Of a DNA stretch of 64,000 nt, positions 32,131 through 42,753 are shown one piece after another. The first letter of the stretch is position 1. The number at the start of each line of letters is the position of its first letter. The position numbers were made by a program, and so were the translations under genes. Below the pieces are notes generated by a model. It made no database searches and was not told the DNA's origin. It saw only the letters and a program-made list of their open reading frames with translations. The stretch comes from Cyanoderma ruficeps (Eukaryota; Chordata; Aves; Passeriformes; Timaliidae). The stretch lies in NCBI GenBank assembly GCA_008694505.1, contig VZDJ01001173.1, positions 455,971 to 519,970 of the forward strand, read 5' to 3'.

Positions 32131-35100
32131 GTCCCCGCGCCCTACCCGGACCCAGTGTCCCCAAGGGCACAATCTGGCCCGGCCCGGCTCTATGGAGTGT
32201 CCGTGGGTCGCCCTGTCAAGTGGTATGGCCACGCTGCAGCATCACCCGGTGCTGCTCAGGATCCCCCTGGGTTCCCGTGAGAAGACGCCCGCTCCTGCCC
32301 CTCGAGCAGCTTCTGCTCTCCCGTGCTCTCTCCTGACAAGCACTGAGCCTTGGGCCTGGCCTGACCACCTCGCAGTCTGCTCCCAACACCTGGCATTGGT
32401 GTGGCAAGGCCGTGGGGGGGCTGGGGTCTGGGGAGGGTCTCGGGGGTCCCCACCTGGGTGGACAGCGGATCACACGTGTGCTTTCCTAAATGAACCCCCC
32501 TGATTGTGCTGATGCCAGTGGTACTCGCTGACACAATAGGTCACGTCCGCCCGGGACTCGCCTCCCTGCTCTCGGCAGCCTATTTTAAGCTGGGATTGCT
32601 CCGGTGCTATTAATACCCCGTGAGGGGGCTGCTTCCGTGGTGCCCCAGCCCCACTCTTCTGTCCCCGGGATCCAGTTTTCTGGGCAGCGGTGTCAGGACC
32701 CTGAGTCCCTGCCCGCGCCCGCCTGGGCTCTCACTGCAAACTGTTGCGGGGGCGGCCGGGCTGTGCCCACGCGGTGACAGCACGGAGACCTGCCGGTGCT
32801 CCCGTGCAGCCAGAGGCTGCTGCCAGTGCGCCGTCTGTGCCCGGGTTCCTTGGGGACCTTGGCGAGGTCTCCTGCTCCTCCCGGGATGGACCAGCATCCT
32901 TCCTTGCCCAGGGACCATCCGTGGGCACCGCGGGCTGGGGGTGGTGAACCTCTTGCTTGCGCCCGGGCCGGGCGCATCCCTGTCACCACCTGCGTCACCA
33001 CGGGATTTGGCCTCACGTGAAGGTCGGGTGGCCCAGGGCCAGCGCTGGTGGGGGAGGGTGCTGGCCCGGCGGGAGGTCAGACCCGGACAGTGTCCCCAGC
33101 TTGTGCTGATCCGTTGTGTATCTCCGAGTCCATCCAGGGCCTGAGCAGCAGTGGAGGCACATGTGGAAAGAGCTGCCAGCTCTGTTATTTTTTGGGATTT
33201 CCAGAAAAGGCTGGAGGAGTGAATCTGAAAGTGCGACTCAGGGGCTGTGTAGAGAGAGGGGGCCTGGGGTAGTGGGGTCCAGAGCTGTCCCCTGCAGTGT
33301 CCCTGTGCCCTGGCTAGAGGACCTTCCTTCTTCCCAGGCTGAAAGCGGAGGGGGCTGGTGGTCCTGTGGGCTGGGAGGATGCTGGAGAAGGGACTTAAGG
33401 ATATTGGATCTGTTCCTTGCTGCAGGATGTGTCCATTCCCTAGAATTTTGCTGTTCTGTCCCCTGAGCCCCCTTCCCATCGTGCGCCAGCCCCAGGAGCT
33501 GTGTGATTCCTCTGCTGGGATCTGACTCCATGGCCCCTCGCCGGGGAGTGGCAGCTGGTGCCGCGGGGAGTGGATGTGTCAGTCGCTCTCTTCTTGGCAG
33601 GGAACAAACGACGGTAGAAAAGCCCTGACTGTGCCTGGTCTCCCACTGCCTCAGCTCCGGGGCTGCTGCCTGCCTGCACCCCTGCCCACGCTGCCCAGCC
33701 TGGGATAGGGGTAGTGGGGAGACTCGGAACCCGGGAATTCAGCTGCAGATGAGTCACATCACGGCCAGGCTGCGGGATAAAGGGAAGGGAGGGACGATGA
33801 TGGGCCCTTCTCCATCCCATGCTTTGAGAGTGGGTTATGTGGCCCCGAATGGTGGCCCTCACGTGGAGGCTGAGATTAAGGCATCAGCACTCATCAGGGC
33901 ACTAATGCAGGAGATAATTGGCTGAAAAGGTGCTTAACACATGCGGCAGAGCTGGGCAGGGCAAGCAGCTGGGCTGGAAAGTGCCCTCCTTGTGAGCCCA
34001 CGCTCACCACTGGCATCGTGGTCAACATCAGCATCATGGTCTGTGCTTTGCTCTGTGGAGGAGCTGTGCCTACTCTCTGCCAGCTCGGTGCACAGTGAGC
34101 AGCATCCCTGCTCCAGCCGGAGCTCTGCCTTCTGTCTGGGGGTGTTCCATGCTGTCGTGGCCGTGGGCACCGTGTCCTCCCAGCTCCACTGCTGCCTTGC
34201 TCTGTCACCTGCCTACACCACTCCTGCCGTGCCTCACCCAGCACTTCATGGGCTGCCCCCCGGGCTGAAGACCACCAGCAACAGCCTGTGAAGGGCTGCC
34301 AGGGAGCAGAGGCTCTTCCCTGCTGCTCCCCAGGCCACACTGAGGAGCGTAGGGCAGCTGCAGAAGGGAGACTCCTCGCATCCCCTGCTCGCTGCTTGCC
34401 CGTGCAGAGGGAGAAGCAGAACCTGTGTGCTGCAGGGCACTCTTAGGTCTGTGCCACACATCCACACCCCAAAAATGCTGCATGGGCATCCCCTCCCCTA
34501 TCGAAACCTGGGAGGGTGGGGGTCTGCAGGGAGGGTTTTTGGGCTTTTGCCCTGAGCCGGGGTGGTCGGGGGACTGGCGGGGCTGGTGCCGGTGGGGTGT
34601 GTCTGGCCGCCTGCAGCGGGCACAGCTGGAAGCAGGTCCCTGGCTCTGGGTGCACGCAGGCCCCCCGCCCGTGTTTCCTTTCCGGATGGATTTCCTGTTT
34701 TCAGCTGTGGGGCCCGGTGCGGAGCCGCCCGGGGTGGGTGCGCCGGGCGGGGAGCGGGGCTGCAGGGAGGCGGGAGTCCCGCCGGGGGCAGGAGGGGCGG
34801 CCCTCGGTGCCCATCGCCCCGCGGCGAGCTGGGGGCTGGGGCAGTCCGTCAGTGGGGTGCTCAGATTGCAGCATGCAGAAAGCATCCGGCGTCGAGTCCT
34901 TCCCCGCAGGGCTGGCCGATGGCGTGACCTGCCGCTGAGTGCCTGCCGACCCGGGATGGCTGGCACCGAAGCAGGGTCTTGGAGCTCGGCCAGCTCCCTG
35001 GAGCAATCTGGCAGCGAGAGGATGCAAACAGCCACCACATCCGAGCTCCAGGATAGTAGGATATGCCTGGGTCTAACAAGGGGCTGAGGGCTGGTGCTGG

Positions 35101-38100
35101 TTCCTCCTTCTGTGGGCCATTGTGTCCCGGGCATCCCTGAAGGATTCCCCATTCCCTGGGGAAACTGTACATCCATTTGTACGGCCTATCCTGAATGCCC
35201 CTGGCTGTGGCTGCCTGACCCCGTGGGGCAGATCCCGACCCTCCAGGATCAGGCACGGGATGTGCTTGTCCAGGCACAGCCCCATGCAGGAGCTGTGGAA
35301 GCTCTGTGGGCACTGGAGGGGAGCAACCCCTCACCTCCAACCTGGGCAGCTGAGCAGGACCTGCCTCTGACAGAGACACCACCAGATTAGAGGTGACTCA
35401 CCATAATCTTGAAGAAGTGGATTAAATCTCCTCCTACTGTGCTGCTTAATGAAATCCATCCCATAATACACTCCTGGCCCTTATCCCCTGCCCCTGCCAG
35501 CCCCGTGGCAGCTGGGTCCCCCCTCCCTGTAGTGAGGCAGGACAGTGTGGGCATGAGGTGCTGGCAGCAAACAGCCCATGCCCTCGTGACCCTGGTTCTG
35601 TGGGACAGAGCTGTGGCCGTGGTCGTCCCCAGCACGTGGCACTGGCAGGGGCTGTCCTGCCCTGCTGCTCACAGAATAGTGGGGGGTCTGTCTTGGGCTC
35701 CCTAGGAGCAGCTCTGCTCATGCATCACATGCCGGGTGTCTGTTTTCCTCTGGTGTCCCCAGGCCAAGGAGACAGGGGCTGTGCTGGGCTGCTGGCGCAT
35801 GGCTGTGCCTGTGAGGGTGAGCGAGCAGTGGGGAAGGATCCAGCTCAGGGCCAGGAGCAGGAAGGAAGGAAGGAAAGCAGAGTTAAAATAAGCCAGGCAG
35901 TGAGCTGTGCGGGAAGCCAGGGCTGGAACTGACTCCCAGCCCCCAGGAGAGGGGCGGGCTGGCGTGGACTGGGCTTAGCGTGGTGCTGGGGCACCCTGGG
36001 GCAGTGCTACACACTGCTTTGGGCTGGGGCGGGGGGATCGTGGGCCAGGAGGATGCCAGGAACTGGTGAGGCATCTGCTGCCCGGCTATTCCCTGATGGC
36101 TCTGCCCCTTTCCCACCCTGGCAGGATGGCTCTCGGCAGCGGCCGCCACAGAAGAAGAAGACAGTGTCCTTCAGCTCCATGCCCAATGACCGCAAGATCA
36201 ACAGCACAGCCGCCTGCATCTCCCTCATGCTGGAGGGCTGCGAGCTGAAGAAGGTGCGCTCCAACTCCCGGATGTACAGCCGCTTCTTCGTGCTGGACGC
36301 CGACATGCGCTCCGTGCGCTGGGAGCCCTCCAAGAAGGACTCAGAGAAGGCCAAGATTGAGATCAAATCGGTCAAAGAGGTGCGTGTGGGCAAGAAGACG
36401 CCTGTCCTGCGCAGCAATGGCCTCTCCGACCAGTTCCCGGACGAGTGCGCCTTCTCCATCATCTACGGAGACAACTACGAGTCCCTGGACCTGGTGGCCA
36501 GCTCAGCAGATGTGGTGAGTGCCTGGGTGATGGGGCTGCGCTATCTGGTGTCCTATGGAAAGCACAGCCCTGAGGCACCCGGGACTGGCCACCCCAGCCT
36601 CCGGACGTCTTGGATCTCTTCGGTCTTCGACCTTGCTGACCTGGAGAAGTCTGGCCGCATCCCTGTGTCCCGGGCTGTGCAGCTGATCAAGGCACTCAAC
36701 CCTGGCATGAAGACCTCCACCATCGAGCTGAAGTTCAAGGAACTGCAGAAGGCCAGCGAGCGTCCTGGCACGGAGGTGGCCTGCGACCTCTTTGTGGAGG
36801 CATACTGCGAGCTCTGCACCCGCCCTGAGATCTTTTTCCTGCTGGTCCAGTTCTCCAGCAACAAGGAATACCTGGGTGTGAAGGACCTGCTGATGTTCCT
36901 GGAGGTGGAGCAGGGCATGGAGGGGGTGACAGAGGAGAAGTGCTTGGAGATCGTCAGCAAGTATGAACCCTCCAAGGAGGGCCGGGAGAAAGGCTACCTG
37001 GCCATCGACGGCTTCACGCGTTACCTGCTCTCTGCTGACTGCTCCATCTTTGACCCGCAGCACCGCAAGGTCTGCCAGGACATGGCGCAGCCCCTCTCCC
37101 ACTACTACATCAGCTCTGCCCACAGCGCCTGCCTGCTGGAGGACAACTTCTGGGGCCGCTCAGACATCAGTGGCTACATCAGTGCCCTGGGCCTGGGCTG
37201 CCGCAGCATCGAGCTGGTGCTGTGGGATGGCCCTGAGGGTGAGCCCGTGGTCTACACCAGCCCCTCAGCTGCCTCCTGCGTGCCCTTCCGTGCCGTGGTG
37301 GGGCTGATTGACCAGCACGCCTTCACTGCCTCTGCCTACCCCCTCATCCTCTGCCTGGTGGTGCGCTGCTCGGCCTCCCAGCAGCGACTCGCTGCCCAGT
37401 GCCTGCGCAAGACATTGGGGGAGAAGCTGTACCTTGAGCCCCCCAACCCCGTGGCGTCCTACCTGCCCTCCCCGGAAGAGCTCAAGGGCCGCATCCTCAT
37501 CAAGGGCAAGAAGCTCCCGCCCACCTGCGAGGACAGCGAGGGGGAGGTGTCGGACGAGGAGGAAGGCTGGGAGCTGGCGCGGCGGCTGGGCCAGGAGGAC
37601 CGGGAGGCACCGGAGGGAGGTGGCCTGCGGCGGGTGCGCCTCAGCCGTGAGCTGTCGGAGCTGGTGAGCCTCTGTCAGGCAGTCCCCTTCCAGGACTTTG
37701 AGAGCTCCAGGCGTGGGCAACGCTACTGGGAGATGTGCTCCTTCAGCGAGGTGGAGGCGGGACGCTTCGCCAATGAGTGCCCAGCTGAGCTGGTCAGCTA
37801 CAACAAGCGGTTCCTCTCCCGCATCTACCCCAGCCCCATGCGCATCGATGCCAGCAACATGAACCCCCAGGATTTCTGGAAGTGTGGCTGCCAGATGGTG
37901 GCTATGAACTACCAGACACCAGGGCTCATGATGGACCTGAACGCGGGCTGGTTCCGGCAGAATGGGGCCTGTGGCTACGTCCTCCGCCCGGCCATCATGC
38001 GGGAGGAGGTCTCCTACTTCAGTGCCAACGCCAAGGACTCTCTGCCCGGGGTGCCTGCCCAGCTCCTACACCTCAAGGTCATCAGCGGGCAGAACCTGCC

Positions 38101-41100
38101 CAAGCCCAAGGGCTCGGGGGCCAAGGGGGAGGTGGTAGAGCCCTATGTCTGTGCTGAAATCCATGGCATCCCGGCCGACTGCGCTGAGCACCGCACCAAG
38201 ACAGCCCTGCAGAGCGGGGACAACCCCATCTTCGACGAGAGCCTGGAGTTCCAGATCAACCTGCCGGAGCTGGCTGTCCTGCGCTTTGTCGTGCTGGACG
38301 ATGACTACATCGGGGACGAGTTCATTGCCCAGTACACCATCCCCTTTGAGTGCCTGCAGCCTGGTTACCGCCATGTCCCCCTCCAGTCGCTGGCCGGGGA
38401 GCCCCTGCCCCACGCCACCCTCTTTGTGCATGTGGCCATCACTGACCGCCGTGGTGGGGGCAAGGGGCACCGCCGGGGGCTGGCAGGGCGCCGGGGCCGC
38501 CGAGTGCGGGAGTACACTTCCACCAAGGCCACTGGCATCAAAGCCATCGATGAAGTCTTCCGGACGGCCACCCAGCCGCTGCGGGAGGCCACTGACCTGC
38601 GGGAGAATGTACAGGTACAGACCTGCGTAGGCACAGGGGGACCTGGTTTCTGCAGGGGAGGATGGGGCCAGACTGAGTGGTGGGGAGCCAAGCTGTCCCC
38701 CTTTTCCTGGGGGACGTGAGCAAGGAGCCTTACCTGGAGCAGAGAGCTGAGGGAAATGTGGGTGTTCCTGTGTCAGGGGGCTCCTGGGGGTCCTCCCAGC
38801 TGAACTCCTGACACTGGACACTGGTCTCTGCAGAATGCGTTGGTGTCCTTCAAGGAGCTGTGTGGGCTGACACCCGCTGCCAATATGAAGCAGTGCATCC
38901 TGACGGTGTCCACATGGCTGCTGCACAGTGACAGTGCACCCAGTGTCACCCTCAACCTGGCAGAGCAGTATCCCCCCATGGAGGCCCAGGGCCCCATCCC
39001 CGACCTGCTGCGCAAGGTCCTCACTGCCTACGAGACGGTAAGTGCTGTCCTGCCAGGGCTCGGCTCCTTGGGGAGGATCCCTGGGGTCAGTGGCACTGGG
39101 ACCACCCAGTGGTGGTGCAGGTTTTATGGGATGAATCTGGGCAGTTTTTGTGGGATGAACTTGAGTAGGTTTTGTAGGATGGACCTGGGCAGGTTTTGTG
39201 GGATGGATGAGAAGGTCCAAGGATGGGGAACCCTGAACTTACCGCACCCATCCTGGGGCAGGGGAAGGTGAGTGGCCAAGGGGCTGCGTGAGGGCTGCCC
39301 AGGGAGAAGTCCTGCCAAGGCACAGGCTTGCCCCGATCAGTCTGACCCTCAGACACTGCAGCCCCTACCCTGTGCCTGTCCCTTCTCCTGGTCCCACCAG
39401 GTGGGAGAAATCCCATTAATAGCCACAGCTAAAGCTGCTTCCTTCTTTTGTGTTGAAGGGAACTTGGCCATTGGCTAGGTGCTGGTCACACCATACTCGG
39501 CCATGTGTGGTGAGGTGGGAAGGGTCAGACCCCAGGCACTGTGCTGGTGTAGTGGGCAGCCCCTGATGAGCCCTGTCTCCCCATCCACTTGGCCAGGGGG
39601 CACAGGGCTATGGCTGCCCAGTTCCTCATGACTCCCCTCTCCCTAGATGATCCAGACCAGCCGGACGCTGATCGAGTCTGCCGATGCGGTGTATGGGAAG
39701 CTCATCCAGGCACAGCAGGCAGGTGGGTCCTGGAGGGCAGCCCCAGCTCCTCTGTGGCTCTGGCTGTGGACCCGGCATGTCCTGGGCTGCTGGGGCTCAG
39801 GGCTTCCTGCACTGGGGCAGGGTGTGGGCGGGTGGGCTGCAGAGCTATGTGGTAGGGAGCAAGCAGAGTGGGGGAGGCTGATGAGGAAGCAGGGAAGAGT
39901 CATTAGCTGTCAAAAACCAGAACATAATTAGTGCCAGAAATAACAGGCTGGGGCTGACGGCAGAAATGGCAACTGAGTGTTAAGACTTCCCAAACACATG
40001 GCAGAACCCACACAGGCAGGTGCTGCTGCTGCCTGCCCTGGTCCTCCCCACAGGTGCCCCCACTCCGGCAGCTGCCTGGGACCTCTGGCCCCACTCCAGG
40101 CCCCAATGGCTGCGTGTTGTTGGCTGGGACCCACGGGGATAGCCCCACCAGCCCCAGGGGCCTCTGTGCACTCTCGGTGGGGCTGGGAGAGTGTCAGGAG
40201 CTGGAGGGGCAGGGGAAGAAGGAGGGGGCCCTGCTCTGCTGTCCCCACCATGCCAGCCTTGCTGCCAGCAGCTGTGTTTGTTCCCTGCCTACGCGGCAGA
40301 CGGAAATCTCCCCAAGCTCTTGGCTCAGCTCTGCCTCTGCTGCGAGCGCTGGGGGAGTGAAGCAGTGGGGCACAAGCTGCAGAGCACAGATTGGTGCTGT
40401 GCCCTCCTGCACTGCTCTGGCTGCTGCGCTGGAGTGCTGCAGGGCAGAGTGATTCTGGGGCATGCAGCCACTCAGGGGGGTGGTGGGCAGCAATTTGGCA
40501 GCTGCAGCCCCCACCCCCGTGCCCTGGTGCTGCCTGTCCCTGCTTTCACTGTGGCTGTGCCGTGGACAAGCCCCTGTGGTGCTGGCATAGCCGGTGCCCA
40601 GCTGGCAGTAGCTGGGGGCCCGGGGAGCTGCAGGCTGCAGTGGGGGCGCGGGGCCGTGGGCGGGCTGATTGGCAGCGCGAGGGCGAGGGAGCTGCGTGGG
40701 AGCCCTCGCGTGGGCCCGGAGCCGGTGCTGCGTCAGGAGGGGTAAATATAGCACCCACTCACGGGGATGTCACGTGGGGCACAGTGACGGGGCCCGCGCT
40801 CCGATGGGGGGGTCTGGTGGCTCCGCTCTGGCTCCCCCCCAGACGAGCCATGGAGTGCAGGAGGTGTGAGTCTGCCCAGGGTCTTCACTGCCCTTCCAGA
40901 CCTCGTCTGGAGCCTGGTCTCTGGGGTCCAGAACGGCCACATGCTGCAGCTGGGATGCCGGGGGTTCCATTGGCCCATCATTCCAGGCTTGGAGGATTTG
41001 TGAGGCTGCTGGGGCAGTGGGGAGCCCACCCAGCCTCCAACCCCATGGTGGGCAAAGGGCATCCCCCTGGCTTGGTCCCTGTGCCAACGTCCCTGCACCC

Positions 41101-41519
41101 ACTGAGCACCTCTCCCGTCAATGCAGGGATGGATTTCCACAAGGAGCTGCACCGCATCGAGACCAAGGAAGGGCTGCGGGGCCGCAAGCTGCAGAAGGCA
41201 CTGGAGAGCTTTGCCTGGAACATCACTGTCCTCAAGGTGAGGGGCAAGGGCTGCGCGGACACCCCTGCCCTGCCCTGCCCCATCACCCTCCTGCCTCCAC
41301 CCTAACACAGTCCCCGACGTCTCCTCCCCGCAGGGCCAGGCTGACCTCCTCAAGCATGCCAAGGCGGAGGCACTGGACAACCTGTGGCAGATCCACAATG
41401 CGGGACAGTCCTGCGGCATTGGCAGAAATGGATCAGCCTCGCCGGAGCCCTCCCGGCTCCAAGCCCCGCTGGAGCCCATCCCTGAGACAGACGGAGGTGG
41501 TGACACAGCGTCCTGCTGA
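31700..41519 (+). CDS. PLCL-like: Third PLCL/PRIP paralogue: phospholipase C-related, catalytically inactive protein
   Basis: Exons: 31700-31879, 36125-38614 (one 2,490-nt exon), 38834-39037, 39647-39722, 41127-41236, 41334-41519. They total 3,246 nt, giving 1,081 residues (human PLCL1 1,095). Order: Gly/Pro/Ser-rich N terminus ending SIMK; a PP1-binding RVxF-type motif [12 protein letters not shown] domain ([18 protein letters not shown]); EF-hand-like region; X box from about residue 385; acidic linker; Y box (YWEMCSFSE); C2 domain ([14 protein letters not shown]); PRIP C-terminal helices ([17 protein letters not shown]). PRIPs bind inositol phosphates and regulate GABA-A receptor traffic and phosphatases instead of cleaving PIP2. 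Catalytic equivalents are lost here (Asn to Ser394, Asp to Val425, His to Thr438, Glu to Val472). It lies between GHDC and HCRT, where human has no PLCL gene. The family call is near certain; calling it a third paralogue rests on location plus divergence from PLCL1/2. Confidence 0.93.
31880..36124 (+). other. PLCL-like: PLCL-like intron 1
   Basis: This 4.2-kb intron has donor AAG|GTGAGA and acceptor CCTGGCAG. It contains the tail of the CpG island and an AT-rich patch with an AP-1 site and TAAT cores at 35385-35480. No additional exon was recognised. Confidence 0.8.
39120..39215 (+). repeat. 24-bp minisatellite, 4 copies
   Basis: Four adjacent 24-bp units (39120-39143, 39144-39167, 39168-39191, 39192-39215) share the core GGTTTTGTGGGATGRA. 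They lie in PLCL-like intron 3. The reverse strand shows a false 8-residue protein repeat because 24 is a multiple of 3. Confidence 0.93.
39723..41126 (+). other. PLCL-like: PLCL-like intron 4
   Basis: This 1.4-kb intron contains an AT-rich homeobox-like patch (39895-39975) and a promoter-like CCAAT/TATA block (40640-40800), described separately. Confidence 0.8.
40640..40865 (+). promoter_or_regulatory. PLCL-like: Possible intronic promoter and alternative first exon in the PLCL-like gene
   Basis: A GC-rich block carries an inverted CCAAT box (ATTGG, 40668-40672), a TATA-like TAAATATA (40743-40750) and a CACGTG E-box (40771-40776). An ATG at 40850 in strong context (gagccATGG) opens a 16-nt frame up to a GTGAGT donor at 40866. 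Its phase 1 matches exon 5 at 41127, so splicing would add five residues plus a junction Trp to the C-terminal helices. This is inference; no transcript evidence is available. Confidence 0.35.
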
Positions 41520-42658
41520 CCCCGGCCTGGGGCTCGGGGCCCAGACTGAGCACCCCTGGCCACAGGGGCCAGGAGCAGGGAGCCCCAGCCTGCCTGGGGA
41601 ACATGAGTGAAGCTGGGTGCCTGTGCTCTGCTGTTGAGGGGCTTGCACCAGTGGAGAGGTTGGGGAGAGATGTCCCTGCTCCCTCTTGCCTCGCCAAGCT
41701 CCCAGAGGACTCATCCATCCTCTCAGTCTGCTTCTGGAACCAGTACTCTGCTGAGGGTCCAGTGGGGATGCTGGTACCCCAGTGCCCATGTGCATGTACC
41801 CCCAGCCTGCTGTGCCAGGTGCCACTTGGAAAAGCAGCACCAGGTCTGGGCTCCTGCCCAGCCTCCCCAGGGCTGCAGGTTTGGCCTTCACCAGCCCTGG
41901 GGAAAGTCTGGTTGGGAGGAAGGATCCTGGCTGGTCTGTTACCTCCATGGCATTCCTGGGGTTCCCACTATACAGAGGGGCTGGGAGGTGCTCTTGCAGC
42001 AGATGCGGAGCCAGGGTGTCCCTGAACAGCAGATGTAGCTTCTGGCATCAGGGAAATGTTTGGGTTCATCCCCCAGGACAAGGGAGTTCAGCACAAGCAA
42101 AGGCTGGAGGTGGTCTGGGGTCGGGCTGGGGCTGCAGAGTGTTATAAAGAGTTCAAGACCCTCCCTGGCGCCCTGTGACTCCCTCTGTTCCAGGCACAGG
42201 ACCAGGATGGGACAATGTCACCAAAGGGGATGGAGGATAGCACCAGGTACAGGACCCTGGCGGCACTATCCCTCCCTGGCACCAGCGAAGTGCACGGTGA
42301 TGGCTCCCCACGTCAGTCAGGGAGATATACAGCTACTGGCACCCCTTTGTTCGGGGGTTAATTAGCCTAATGGGGCTCTGAGCAGCAGCCGGTGCACTGT
42401 GCTGCTGTCGAGCTGGAGCTGGCCAGCGCTGACCTTCATCCCCTTTGTGCCAGCCCAGCAGCGTGGCCCATGGGCAATTATGGCCTCATTAGTGCCAGGC
42501 ACCCCGTCCAGTGAGTACCCTCACAATGGGGAGCTGCAAATGAGGGGAAAGGCCTGGACGGTCTCCGGGCTACCGGCCACAGCGCTCCCACGTCTCCCAG
42601 AGACCCGTCGCTCCTGCTGCCCCAGAGGTATTTTTGGCAGCACTATTGTGCTGGGCCC
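41520..42658. other. PLCL-like 3'UTR and HCRT upstream region
   Basis: No further gene is visible. I found no canonical AATAAA after the PLCL-like stop. A variant TATAAA at 42142-42147 might serve as poly(A) signal. TAAT-rich elements upstream of HCRT lie at about 42355-42505. Confidence 0.55.
42355..42505 (+). promoter_or_regulatory. HCRT: Homeobox-core cluster upstream of HCRT
   Basis: GGGGTTAATTAGCCTAATGG (about 42354-42373) and CAATTATGGCCTCATTAGTG (about 42475-42494) give several TAAT/ATTA cores in an otherwise GC-rich stretch 160-300 bases before the TATA box. Homeodomain proteins such as LHX9 are known orexin regulators. Assignment here is inference. Confidence 0.4.
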
Positions 42659-42664
42659 TATAAA
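42659..42664 (+). promoter_or_regulatory. HCRT: HCRT TATA box
   Basis: TATAAA, in ggccctataaagtggc, lies 95 bases before the HCRT start codon. Transcription would begin near 42690. Mammalian HCRT promoters also have a TATA box. Confidence 0.75.
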
Positions 42665-42753
42665 GTGGCAGTGGCAGTGCAGGGTGCTGCGCTGTCGGCT
42701 GCCTGATGGGACATGCCCCAGAGCCGCTCGGCCACCTGAAGACCCCAGGAAGG

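Noticed and set aside
37081..37360. Active delta-type phospholipase C (PLCD) identity for the large exon
   Set aside because: The X box lacks the second catalytic His and three calcium ligands, and the N- and C-terminal regions match the PLCL/PRIP family, not PLCD1/3/4.
38066..39220. Minus-strand frame with a repeated [12 protein letters not shown] peptide
   Set aside because: The peptide repeat is the reverse translation of the 24-bp minisatellite. The rest is antisense to PLCL-like exons.
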